Assembly (NCBI GenBank): GCA_036514635.1
Contig: DATBWU010000163.1
Span: 1-21,602, forward strand
DNA length: 21,602 nucleotides
Direction: 5' to 3'
From: DASSFZ01 sp036514635
Lineage (GTDB): Bacteria > Chloroflexota > Anaerolineae > Fen-1058
Shown: one piece after another, positions 12,174 to 18,192 of the stretch
Layout: every line of letters starts with the position of its first letter
Position numbering within the stretch: the first letter of the stretch is position 1
Notes under the pieces: generated by a model
Database searches by the model: none
Told to the model about the DNA's origin: nothing
The model's input: only the letters and a program-made list of their open reading frames with translations
Position numbers and translations under genes: made by a program

Positions 12174-13901
12174 ATGGCCAAGCGGCTCTTGCGGATGGAG
12201 TGCACGGGGTGCGGTCACCAGCAGTGGCAACAGCCCCTCGACAAGATGGTCTGCGAGTCCTGTGGTTCCGAGTGGCTGGAAGCGCGCTACGATTTCGCGA
12301 CGTTTAAGCGAGAGCTGGTGCGCGGGCTGCCGGGCCAACCGGCCAACCTGTGGCGGTATCGCGACGTGCTTCCGATCGCCGATCCGGCCAGCCCGGATTT
12401 GATCGAGGCCGGGGGCACACCCCTGCGCCGGTCGCGCCGCTATGCCCAGACCCTGGGCTGCACACAGTTATACATCAAAGACGAACGCCTGCATCCAACC
12501 GGTTCTTTCAAAGATCGGCAGGCGGCGGTTTCGGTGGCCGCCCTGCTCGACGCCGGCATTTACGAGTGCGTCATCGCGTCGACCGGCAACGCGGCCGTGT
12601 CATACGCTGCGGCGTGTGCGCGAGCCGGCATCAAGCTGTGGGTCTTCATGACCAGCATGGTTCCGCAGGAGAAGCTGCGCGAAGCGGCCCTGTTCGGCGC
12701 AGAAGTGATCCGGGTCAGCGGCAATTACGATCAGACCAAGTTAATCGCCGCCGACTTTGCCCGGCAGCGCGGCCTGCTCTTCGAGCGCGGGGCACGCAGC
12801 CTGCCGGCGCGCGAGTCCATGAAAACCATCGCGTACGAAATCGTGGAACAGCTCGGCTGGCGCGCACCCGACTGGTATATCCAGGCGGTGAGCGGCGGAC
12901 TCGGCCCACTGGGCGTGTATCGCGGCTTTCAAGAACTGGTGTCGATGGGACTCATCGATCGAATCCCGGCTATGGCTATCATTCAAGCCGAGGGGTGTGC
13001 GCCCATGGTGCGCGCGTTCGCGGCTGGCCGAGATACGGCTGACCCGGTGATTCCAGAAACCCGCATCGCCATTTTGTCCACAGGTGACCCGGGTCAGACG
13101 TATACCCGCCTGTGGCACATCCTGCAACGCTACGGCGGGACGATGGAGAGCGTCAGCGACATGGAAGCCTTCGCGGCCATGCACGGCCTGGCCAAGACTG
13201 AGGGCATGGCCGTGGAACCGGCAGCCGCGGTCGCTTTTGCCGGGCTGGAAAAGCTCGTCCGGCAAGGCCGCATCGCCAGGCATGAATGCGTCGTCGTCAA
13301 TTGCACCGGACATACCTTCCCGGTCGAGAAGCACGTCCTGTACGATCCGTGGCGCGTCGATGTCCACCTGAGTGACGATCAGACATCCGTCCCTCGCGAG
13401 GGTCTACATGCCGCGCTCGAACGACTGGATGAAAGCACCACCACCGTGTTAGTCGTGGAGGATAACGACGACGATGCCTTGCTGATTCGACGGCTGTTGG
13501 AAGTGCAGAAAGCCTATCGCGTGCATCGGGCGAGTGATGGGCTGGCCGGCCTGGCCCAGGCGCGCCAGCACCGACCCGATTTGATCATCCTCGACCTGAT
13601 GATGCCGGGGCTGGATGGCTTCCACGTGCTGGCCGAGATGAGAGCCGACCAACGCACCCGCCATATCCCGGTGATTGTGGTGAGTGCGAAGGATGTGACC
13701 GAGGCCGAGCGCCAGCAGCTCAACGGCTCCATCGAGGCCGTGTATCAAAAAGGATCACTTTCGCCACGCGCCTTCGTCGATCAGGTCGTTCACGTGCTGG
13801 ATCGCCGTGCGACGCACGACAAGACTGCGGCAATGCCCCTCTCAACCCCTCAAGCATCCTTTGTGCCGCATTCGCGGGATGAGGGTGAGGAGGAAATCTG
13901 A
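12174..13901 (+). CDS. Threonine-synthase-like PLP enzyme fused to a response-regulator receiver
   Basis: A 575-residue fusion in one uninterrupted frame; ATG 12174 follows AGGAG by seven bases. Residues 10-30 are a small zinc ribbon (C10xxC13, C27xxC30), as at the N-terminus of many threonine synthases. Residues 75-400 form a fold-type-II PLP domain: HPTGSFKDR with Schiff-base Lys113, the STGNAAVSYAA motif and the SGGLGPLG phosphate loop. It resembles threonine synthase, but the substrate is not certain. Residues 425-545 are a receiver domain: acidic EDNDDD, phosphoacceptor Asp474 in LDLMMPGLDG, Ser in VVSAKD and Lys in VYQKG. The linker lacks a convincing internal ribosome site, so a true fusion is favoured over two genes. 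The gene follows the kinase by 35 bases and overlaps the next receiver by TGATG. Phosphorylation may control the enzyme, or the enzyme may tether the receiver. Confidence 0.92.
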   Translation: MAKRLLRMECTGCGHQQWQQPLDKMVCESCGSEWLEARYDFATFKRELVRGLPGQPANLWRYRDVLPIADPASPDLIEAGGTPLRRSRRYAQTLGCTQLYIKDERLHPTGSFKDRQAAVSVAALLDAGIYECVIASTGNAAVSYAAACARAGIKLWVFMTSMVPQEKLREAALFGAEVIRVSGNYDQTKLIAADFARQRGLLFERGARSLPARESMKTIAYEIVEQLGWRAPDWYIQAVSGGLGPLGVYRGFQELVSMGLIDRIPAMAIIQAEGCAPMVRAFAAGRDTADPVIPETRIAILSTGDPGQTYTRLWHILQRYGGTMESVSDMEAFAAMHGLAKTEGMAVEPAAAVAFAGLEKLVRQGRIARHECVVVNCTGHTFPVEKHVLYDPWRVDVHLSDDQTSVPREGLHAALERLDESTTTVLVVEDNDDDALLIRRLLEVQKAYRVHRASDGLAGLAQARQHRPDLIILDLMMPGLDGFHVLAEMRADQRTRHIPVIVVSAKDVTEAERQQLNGSIEAVYQKGSLSPRAFVDQVVHVLDRRATHDKTAAMPLSTPQASFVPHSRDEGEEEI

Positions 13902-14311
13902 TGGCTTACTCCATACTCTACATCGAGGATAACCCCGACAATATGCTGCTGGTTCAGCGGGCGCTCGAAGCACGCGGCTATGGTTTCTTGTGGGCGCCCG
14001 ATGGCCTGACCGGGGTTGCCCTGGCGAACGCGGAGCACCCGGATTTGATCTTGCTGGACATCAACCTGCCGGATATTGATGGCTACGAGGTCGTCCGGCG
14101 CTTGCGCAGCGATCACAACAACGGCCTGCTGTACGTGCCCATCATTGCCATTACCGCCAATGCCTTGAAGGACGACGCCGATAAGGCGCTGGCTGCCGGC
14201 TGTGACGTATACATGTCGAAACCGATCAACATTCGTGAGCTGTGGGCGCGGGTGGCCGGTTTCCTACCCGATTCCGAAATAGCGGTTACCGCTGGCGCAA
14301 AAGCGACTTAG
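13901..14311 (+). CDS. Stand-alone response-regulator receiver
   Basis: A 136-residue single receiver domain that starts inside the stop of the fusion gene (TGATG), so translation is coupled. It has the acidic pair E9/D10, phosphoacceptor Asp53 in LLDINLPDIDG, Thr in AITANAL and Lys in MSKPI, all the residues needed for phosphotransfer. Nothing but about 15 residues follows the receiver, so there is no DNA-binding or enzymatic output. Receivers of this type (CheY/DivK-like) act by binding partners or as phosphate shuttles. The likely donor is the kinase at 8635. The repeat element that follows begins at the last base of the stop codon. Confidence 0.93.
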   Translation: MAYSILYIEDNPDNMLLVQRALEARGYGFLWAPDGLTGVALANAEHPDLILLDINLPDIDGYEVVRRLRSDHNNGLLYVPIIAITANALKDDADKALAAGCDVYMSKPINIRELWARVAGFLPDSEIAVTAGAKAT

Positions 14312-14451
14312 AGAGCGTCTTAAAAGTCCATTTCGCCGTCATTCTGAGGCGCGAAGCGCCGAAGAATCTCCATGTTTGCGCCGAAAAACGAGATTCTTCG
14401 CTCGCTGCGCTCGCTCGGAATGACATCACCAGAGAGTTTTAAGACACTCTC
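14311..14451. repeat. 141-bp near-palindromic element with terminal inverted repeats (MITE-like)
   Basis: The left end GAGAGCGTCTTAAAA matches the complement of the right end TTTTAAGACACTCTC at 14 of 15 positions. CTTAG flanks both sides (14307-14311 and 14451-14455), which could be a target duplication or an extension of the inverted repeat. Inside is a second large inverted repeat: CATTCTGAGGCGCGAAGCG with GAAGAATCTC on the left, and GAGATTCTTCGCTCGC with CGGAATGAC on the right. This inner sequence resembles a dispersed GAATCTC/GAGATTC hairpin repeat known from several bacterial groups. The element encodes no protein. It separates two receiver genes and may end the upstream transcript. Confidence 0.75.
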
Positions 14452-14483
14452 TTAGACTGTCCTCGTCGTCTGTGGGGTATCGC

Positions 14484-14852
14484 ATGTCAGGTATTCTAGT
14501 CATCGATGACAATGCCGAACACATTGACCTGGTGAGTCGGGTCCTGACGGCACGCGGTTACACCGTGATCGCAGCGGCCGACGCCGAGACCGGCCTCCAG
14601 ACGGCTATCGAGCACGATCCCGACCTGATCCTGCTTGACCTGGGTCTGCCCGATCTGGATGGGCAAACGTTGATAGGCTTGTTGCGCCGTGTCCCGGAGT
14701 TAGCGCACACGCGGATTGTCGCGGTAACGGCCTGGCCGCAGGAAACCGCGCGCGCAATGGTGGATATGTATGGCTGTGACGGTTACATCAGTAAACCCAT
14801 AATTCGGGTGTCTGCCTTTGTCGATCAAGTGGCTGCCTACCTCCGCCGATAG
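14484..14852 (+). CDS. Stand-alone response-regulator receiver
   Basis: A 122-residue single receiver. ATG 14484 is preferred, with GGGG about six bases upstream; an in-frame GTG at 14472 would add four residues. The acidic pair D8/D9, phosphoacceptor Asp52 in LLDLGLPDLDG, Thr in AVTAWPQ and Lys in YISKPI are all present. There is no output domain. It is the third receiver downstream of the kinase and is separated from the other two by the MITE-like element. It is similar to but distinct from the receiver at 13901 (LGLPDLDG against INLPDIDG), which suggests old duplication. Its role is probably as a phosphate sink or a protein-binding switch. Confidence 0.92.
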   Translation: MSGILVIDDNAEHIDLVSRVLTARGYTVIAAADAETGLQTAIEHDPDLILLDLGLPDLDGQTLIGLLRRVPELAHTRIVAVTAWPQETARAMVDMYGCDGYISKPIIRVSAFVDQVAAYLRR

Positions 14853-14880
14853 CCGCACCCGCCAAGGCGCCATACCCCCT

Positions 14881-15753
14881 GTGCAGCCGGAAATCGATCC
14901 GCCTGTTCAACTGATCCCCGCGAGTGCCTTCACCATTGAGCAACTTGTCAGGGCGTACAACCAGACTCGCGTGGATTATTTGGTGCCCATGCCGATGAAT
15001 GCCGCGCGCCTGACCGAGTACATCTACGTTTATGACGTAGACATGGATCGCTCGGTGGTCGCGGTCGACGGCAACCAGATATTGGGGCTGGCGATGTTGG
15101 GTGTTCGGCCCGGCCGGGTCTGGGTGACTCGGCTCGGGGTGCTGCCGGTAAAGCGCCGGCGCGGCATCGGCGAGGCGTTGATGCATGCACTGCTGGTCGC
15201 CGCCGAACAACTGGAGATTGATTTCACGCTTCTTGAGGTCATCAAGAACAACACACCGGCCCACAGTCTGTTCTTGAAGCTCAGTTTTCAAGAAGTGGGT
15301 GAACTGCTCATTCTGCGCCGCCCGCCTGCCCCGCCGACCAGCGTGCCGCCCGCCCGGGTGCGTTGGTTCGATCGGTCAGAAGCACTGGCCTTGCTCAACG
15401 CTCGAACGAAGCCCGCCGCCTGGACGAATGAAATCGAGTCATTCGAGAACGCCAGCGGCGTGCTGGGATTGTCGCTCACCTTGCCAGACGGCGGCGGTAG
15501 CGGCTGGCTGGTTTTCCAGGCACGTACCCTCATGCTTCAGCGACTCACCCTGATGACCCAACAAGGTGATCCGCGCGTCGTGGGCCATGCCTTACTGGCT
15601 CATCTGTATCAGCAATGCTCCGATTTTGATACCCACACCGAAAACATCCCCGTCGACGACCCCCACGTTCCCGCCCTGTTCGCCGCCGGCTTCGTCGAAT
15701 CGTTCCGCCGCATCGAAATGCACCAGCGCGCGCCCCAACGCGCGCCCTCTTGA
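14881..15753 (+). CDS. GNAT-family N-acetyltransferase
   Basis: About 290 residues from GTG 14881, 28 bases after the upstream stop. A TTG at 14818 in the same frame would overlap the receiver gene by 35 bases and lacks a clear ribosome site; neither start has a strong one. The GNAT core is in the N-terminal half: a beta strand VWVTRLGVLP followed by the acetyl-CoA pyrophosphate loop KRRRGIGEALM, then LLEVIKNNTPAHSLFLKLSFQEVGEL, the usual motif B region. The C-terminal 130 residues have no motif I recognise and may be a second degenerate GNAT-like fold. The acceptor substrate is unknown. Placement after two receivers suggests co-expression with the signalling island, but a functional link is not shown. 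Confidence 0.85.
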   Translation: MQPEIDPPVQLIPASAFTIEQLVRAYNQTRVDYLVPMPMNAARLTEYIYVYDVDMDRSVVAVDGNQILGLAMLGVRPGRVWVTRLGVLPVKRRRGIGEALMHALLVAAEQLEIDFTLLEVIKNNTPAHSLFLKLSFQEVGELLILRRPPAPPTSVPPARVRWFDRSEALALLNARTKPAAWTNEIESFENASGVLGLSLTLPDGGGSGWLVFQARTLMLQRLTLMTQQGDPRVVGHALLAHLYQQCSDFDTHTENIPVDDPHVPALFAAGFVESFRRIEMHQRAPQRAPS

Positions 15754-15764
15754 GTCACCCACCT

Positions 15765-15783
15765 CTTAGAAGCTGTCTGAAAA
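15765..15783. repeat. Possible solo end related to the 14311-14451 element
   Basis: CTTAGAAGCTGTCTGAAAA matches the extended left end of the earlier element (14307-14325) at 14 of 19 aligned positions, including CTTAGA, GTCT and AAAA. No matching opposite end was found in the following 190 bases. It may be the surviving left end of a related element whose right end has decayed. Confidence 0.35.
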
Positions 15784-15805
15784 CCAATCACCACGCGCCC
15801 GCCCA

Positions 15806-15868
15806 GCGCGCCCCCGCTGCTTCGCAGCGGACACAGGGCGTATCCGACGCTTCGCGTCGGGGGCGCGC
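15806..15868. repeat. Nested GC-rich cruciform with two TTC-loop hairpins
   Basis: GCGCGCCCCCG (15806-15816) and CGGGGGCGCGC (15858-15868) are perfect inverted arms. Two small hairpins partly overlap them. CCGCTGC/GCAGCGG (15814-15830) and CCGACGC/GCGTCGG (15844-15860) both have a 7-bp stem with loop TTC. The outer stem and the inner hairpins share bases, so they are alternative folds. It lies between the GNAT and ankyrin genes. It may act as a transcription barrier or be a REP-like dispersed repeat; no T-run follows. Confidence 0.6.
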
Positions 15869-15905
15869 CGCCTGCCTTCCAGATTTTGGAGTGCGAGCGG
15901 TATGG

Positions 15906-15933
15906 TTGCGCCCTGCGTGCTTTCCACTACAAT
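15906..15933 (+). promoter_or_regulatory. Candidate sigma70-type promoter for the ankyrin gene
   Basis: TTGCGC (15906-15911) and TACAAT (15928-15933) are separated by 16 bases and lie 34 bases before ATG 15968. The -10 is good and the -35 partial. Its location after the cruciform and before a new gene group supports it, but nothing else does. Confidence 0.4.
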
Positions 15934-15967
15934 TCGGCTCACCCCATCAGAGAGTGAGGAACTCGCC

Positions 15968-16651
15968 ATGACCGACAACGGCCACGGCCTTATCGATGCC
16001 GTCAAAGCCGGCGATGCCGACGCCGTGAAGGCGCTGCTCGCATCCGACCCGGCACTCGTCAATGCGAAAGACGAATCGGGCAACTCGGCGATCTTGCTGG
16101 CGACGTATTATGAGCGCAAGCCAATCGTCGATCTCCTGCTCGCGTATAAGCCCACGCTGAGCCTGTTTGAAGCGTCAGCGGTAGGCGATCTCGAACGGGT
16201 GAAATCGATCCTCGCCGAAGACCCAGACCTGATTGCCGAGTTGATGAACGCGTACTCGCACGACGGGTTCACGCCACTGGGACTGGCCGCGTTCTTCGGG
16301 CACGCCGACATCGCCGAATATCTGCTGGCGCGCGGGGCGGAGGTCAACTCGGTGTCTCGAAATCGGATGCGTGTCATGCCCCTGCACTCGGCGGTAGCCG
16401 GTCGCCATTTGAGAATTGCGGAAGCACTCATCGCGCACGGCGCGGATGTCAACGCGGCGCAGCAAGATGGCTTCACGCCGCTGCACGGCGCGGCGCAGAA
16501 CGGGCAACAGGAGATGGTGCTGTTGTTGCTCGATCACGGCGCGGAGGTGAAGGCGAAGGCCGGTGACGGTCGAACGGCGCTCGCCTTCGCGCTGGCTGAA
16601 GGGCACGCGAGCGTGGCCGATAGTCTGCGCCGGCGCGGGGCCGAGGAGTGA
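15968..16651 (+). CDS. Ankyrin-repeat protein
   Basis: A 227-residue protein; ATG 15968 has AGGA seven bases upstream. The frame stays open back to 15902, but those residues lie in the promoter-like region and lack ankyrin pattern. About six ankyrin units run almost end to end, for example GHGLIDAVKAGDADAVKALLA, DGFTPLGLAAFFGHADIAEYLLARGAEVN and DGFTPLHGAAQNGQQEMVLLLLDHGAEV. No signal peptide, membrane helix or catalytic domain is visible, so it is a cytoplasmic protein-binding scaffold. The FAD oxidoreductase starts 16 bases after its stop, which suggests a two-gene unit. The binding partner is unknown; the neighbouring oxidoreductase is one possibility. Confidence 0.9.
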   Translation: MTDNGHGLIDAVKAGDADAVKALLASDPALVNAKDESGNSAILLATYYERKPIVDLLLAYKPTLSLFEASAVGDLERVKSILAEDPDLIAELMNAYSHDGFTPLGLAAFFGHADIAEYLLARGAEVNSVSRNRMRVMPLHSAVAGRHLRIAEALIAHGADVNAAQQDGFTPLHGAAQNGQQEMVLLLLDHGAEVKAKAGDGRTALAFALAEGHASVADSLRRRGAEE

Positions 16652-16667
16652 ACGGGGGAGACTGGCC

Positions 16668-18050
16668 TTGGCTGAAAACACTGCTGAAGTTGTGATCTGT
16701 GGCGCGGGGATTGCGGGCATTGCCGCCGCCTACCATCTGGCTGTGCAGCGCGGCATGAAAGACGTGGTGCTCATCGACGAGCGCGCGCCGCTCTCGCTGA
16801 CGAGCGACAAATCGACCGAGTGCTATCGCAACTGGTGGCCCGGCCCGGGCGACGCGATGGTCGCGTTGATGAATCGCAGCATCGACCTGCTGGAAGAACT
16901 GGCGCGAGAGAGCGACAATCGCTTCGCGCTCAACCGGCGCGGCTATCTGTACGCCACGGCCGATCCGGGACGCATCCCCGACTTCAAGCGCGCCGCCGAA
17001 GAGGCCGCCTCGCTCGGCGCAGGAGCGATGCGGCTGCACACCGGCAGCGCGCACGATCCCGATTATGCCCCTGCCCCGGTGCACGGCTTTGAAGATCAAC
17101 CGACTGGCGCAGACGTGATCCTCGACCCGGCGCTCATCCGCAAGCGCTTTCCATATCTGTCGGACAAGACGATCGCCGTCGCACACGCGCGCCGCTGCGG
17201 CTGGTTCAGCGCGCAGCAGTTGGGCATGTATCTGCTCGAGCGCGCCACCGCGCACGGCGCGAAGCTCGTCACGGGCCGCGTCGAGGGCATCGGCGTAAGC
17301 GGCGGGCGAGTCCAGGCGGTGTGTGTGAGCGGCGCAGGCGGATCGATGGCAATCTCGACACCGCGCTTCGTCAACGCCGCCGGGCCGTTCGTCAACGATG
17401 TGGCGCACATGCTCGGCGTCGATCTGCCGGTCTTCTCCGAGCGGCACGTCAAAGTCGCGTTCAATGATCATCTCGGCATTGTGCCACGCGATGCGCCGTT
17501 GCTGATCTGGACCGATCCGGTAAGGCTGCCCTGGCTGGACGAAGAACGCGCGATGCTCGAAGAGTCTGAAGACGACAAATACTTGCTTGAAGAGTTCCCG
17601 TCGGGTGTGCACGGGCGACCTGAAGGCGGCGCAGGCGCAACGACGGTGCTCCTGTTGTGGACGTACGACATCGAACCGGTCGAGCCGATCTTCCCGCTGG
17701 CGTTCGATCCGAACTACCCTGAGATCGCGCTGCGCGGCATGGCACGCATGATCCCCAACCTGAGTGCGTACTTTGGCCGAATGCCCAGGGCGTTCGTCGA
17801 TGGCGGCTATTACACCAAGACACGCGAAAATCGATTCCTGGCGTGCCCGTTGCCGGTCGAGGGCGCGTATCTGATCGGCGCGTTCTCGGGTTACGGGTTG
17901 ATGGCCGCCTGCGGCGCGGGCGAGCTGCTCGCCGCGCATGTCACGGAGGGCGCACTGCCGCACTATGCGCCGGCGTTTGTGCTGGAGCGATACGACGACC
18001 CGGCCTATCAGAAGTTGCTAGAGCATTGGGAAGCATCCGGTCAATTGTAA
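16668..18050 (+). CDS. FAD-dependent oxidoreductase, DAO (sarcosine oxidase/FOXRED1-like) family
   Basis: A 460-residue protein. Start TTG 16668 is chosen because GGGGGAG lies seven bases upstream and the dinucleotide-binding strand begins soon after; the longer in-frame reading from 16563 would overlap the ankyrin gene by 89 bases. The N-terminal Rossmann motif is VVICGAGIAGIAAAYHL, with an acidic end of beta-2 in VLIDERAP. TSDKSTECYRNWWPGPG matches the substrate/FAD region of the DAO family. The C-terminal GAYLIGAFSGYGLMAACGAGELLAAH is the second FAD-contacting segment. Relatives oxidise N-methyl or secondary amino acids and amines; the substrate here cannot be read. No electron-transfer partner gene is adjacent. 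Length is normal for a single-subunit member. Confidence 0.9.
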   Translation: MAENTAEVVICGAGIAGIAAAYHLAVQRGMKDVVLIDERAPLSLTSDKSTECYRNWWPGPGDAMVALMNRSIDLLEELARESDNRFALNRRGYLYATADPGRIPDFKRAAEEAASLGAGAMRLHTGSAHDPDYAPAPVHGFEDQPTGADVILDPALIRKRFPYLSDKTIAVAHARRCGWFSAQQLGMYLLERATAHGAKLVTGRVEGIGVSGGRVQAVCVSGAGGSMAISTPRFVNAAGPFVNDVAHMLGVDLPVFSERHVKVAFNDHLGIVPRDAPLLIWTDPVRLPWLDEERAMLEESEDDKYLLEEFPSGVHGRPEGGAGATTVLLLWTYDIEPVEPIFPLAFDPNYPEIALRGMARMIPNLSAYFGRMPRAFVDGGYYTKTRENRFLACPLPVEGAYLIGAFSGYGLMAACGAGELLAAHVTEGALPHYAPAFVLERYDDPAYQKLLEHWEASGQL

Positions 18051-18078
18051 AATGAGCGCCCCGCCGCTCCCTTGCCTG

Positions 18079-18122
18079 CTAATGCCGCTCTAATGCGGGT
18101 CTAATAAGCATCTAACGCCCCA
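18079..18122. repeat. Four tandem 11-bp repeats upstream of dnaK
   Basis: Units CTAATGCCGCT, CTAATGCGGGT, CTAATAAGCAT and CTAACGCCCCA follow one another without gaps, all opening with CTAA. The 11-bp period is about one helical turn, so a bound protein would meet each unit on the same DNA face. A further CTAATGGG lies at 18172, beside the start of dnaK. The array sits directly upstream of a -10-like TAGAAT (18127-18132). It is likely a regulator-binding array, but no regulator is identified. Confidence 0.55.
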
Positions 18123-18126
18123 TCAC

Positions 18127-18168
18127 TAGAATACAGGCGCACTCTTCGAACAAGGGTGCGCCTGTATT
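18127..18168 (+). promoter_or_regulatory. -10-like TAGAAT overlapping a large inverted repeat before dnaK
   Basis: TAGAAT at 18127-18132 could be a -10 element; no good -35 is seen. It overlaps an inverted repeat. The left arm AATACAGGCGCACTCTT (18130-18146) and right arm AAGGGTGCGCCTGTATT (18152-18168) are complementary over 17 bp with one G-T wobble, around loop CGAAC. The right arm ends 24 bases before the dnaK start. The sequence differs from the CIRCE heat-shock operator (TTAGCACTC-N9-GAGTGCTAA). It may be a repressor site, a 5' UTR hairpin, or the terminator of the upstream gene, though no T-run follows. Confidence 0.55.
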
Positions 18169-18192
18169 GATCTAATGGGAAGGGAGACAATT

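Noticed and set aside
13447..13901. A separate receiver gene starting at GTG 13447 instead of a fusion
   Set aside because: No ribosome-binding sequence precedes it, and the upstream PLP frame runs straight into the receiver with no stop. Internal initiation cannot be fully excluded.
14818..14880. TTG start for the acetyltransferase overlapping the receiver gene
   Set aside because: No ribosome site, and the extra residues do not look like part of the fold; GTG 14881 gives a normal 28-base gap. The choice is still moderate in certainty.
15902..15967. N-terminal extension of the ankyrin protein
   Set aside because: The extension covers the candidate promoter, has no ankyrin pattern, and ATG 15968 has a proper ribosome site.
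16473..17963. A 496-codon open frame on the - strand
   Set aside because: It lies antisense to the FAD oxidoreductase, whose + strand product has clear Rossmann and DAO motifs. The - strand product has no recognisable domain and is rich in Arg, Ala and His, as expected for a GC-rich shadow frame.
18079..18122. CRISPR array
   Set aside because: Units are 11 bp with no spacers, and there are no cas genes.
18130..18168. CIRCE operator for HrcA before dnaK
   Set aside because: The arms do not match TTAGCACTC/GAGTGCTAA and the spacing is five bases rather than nine.
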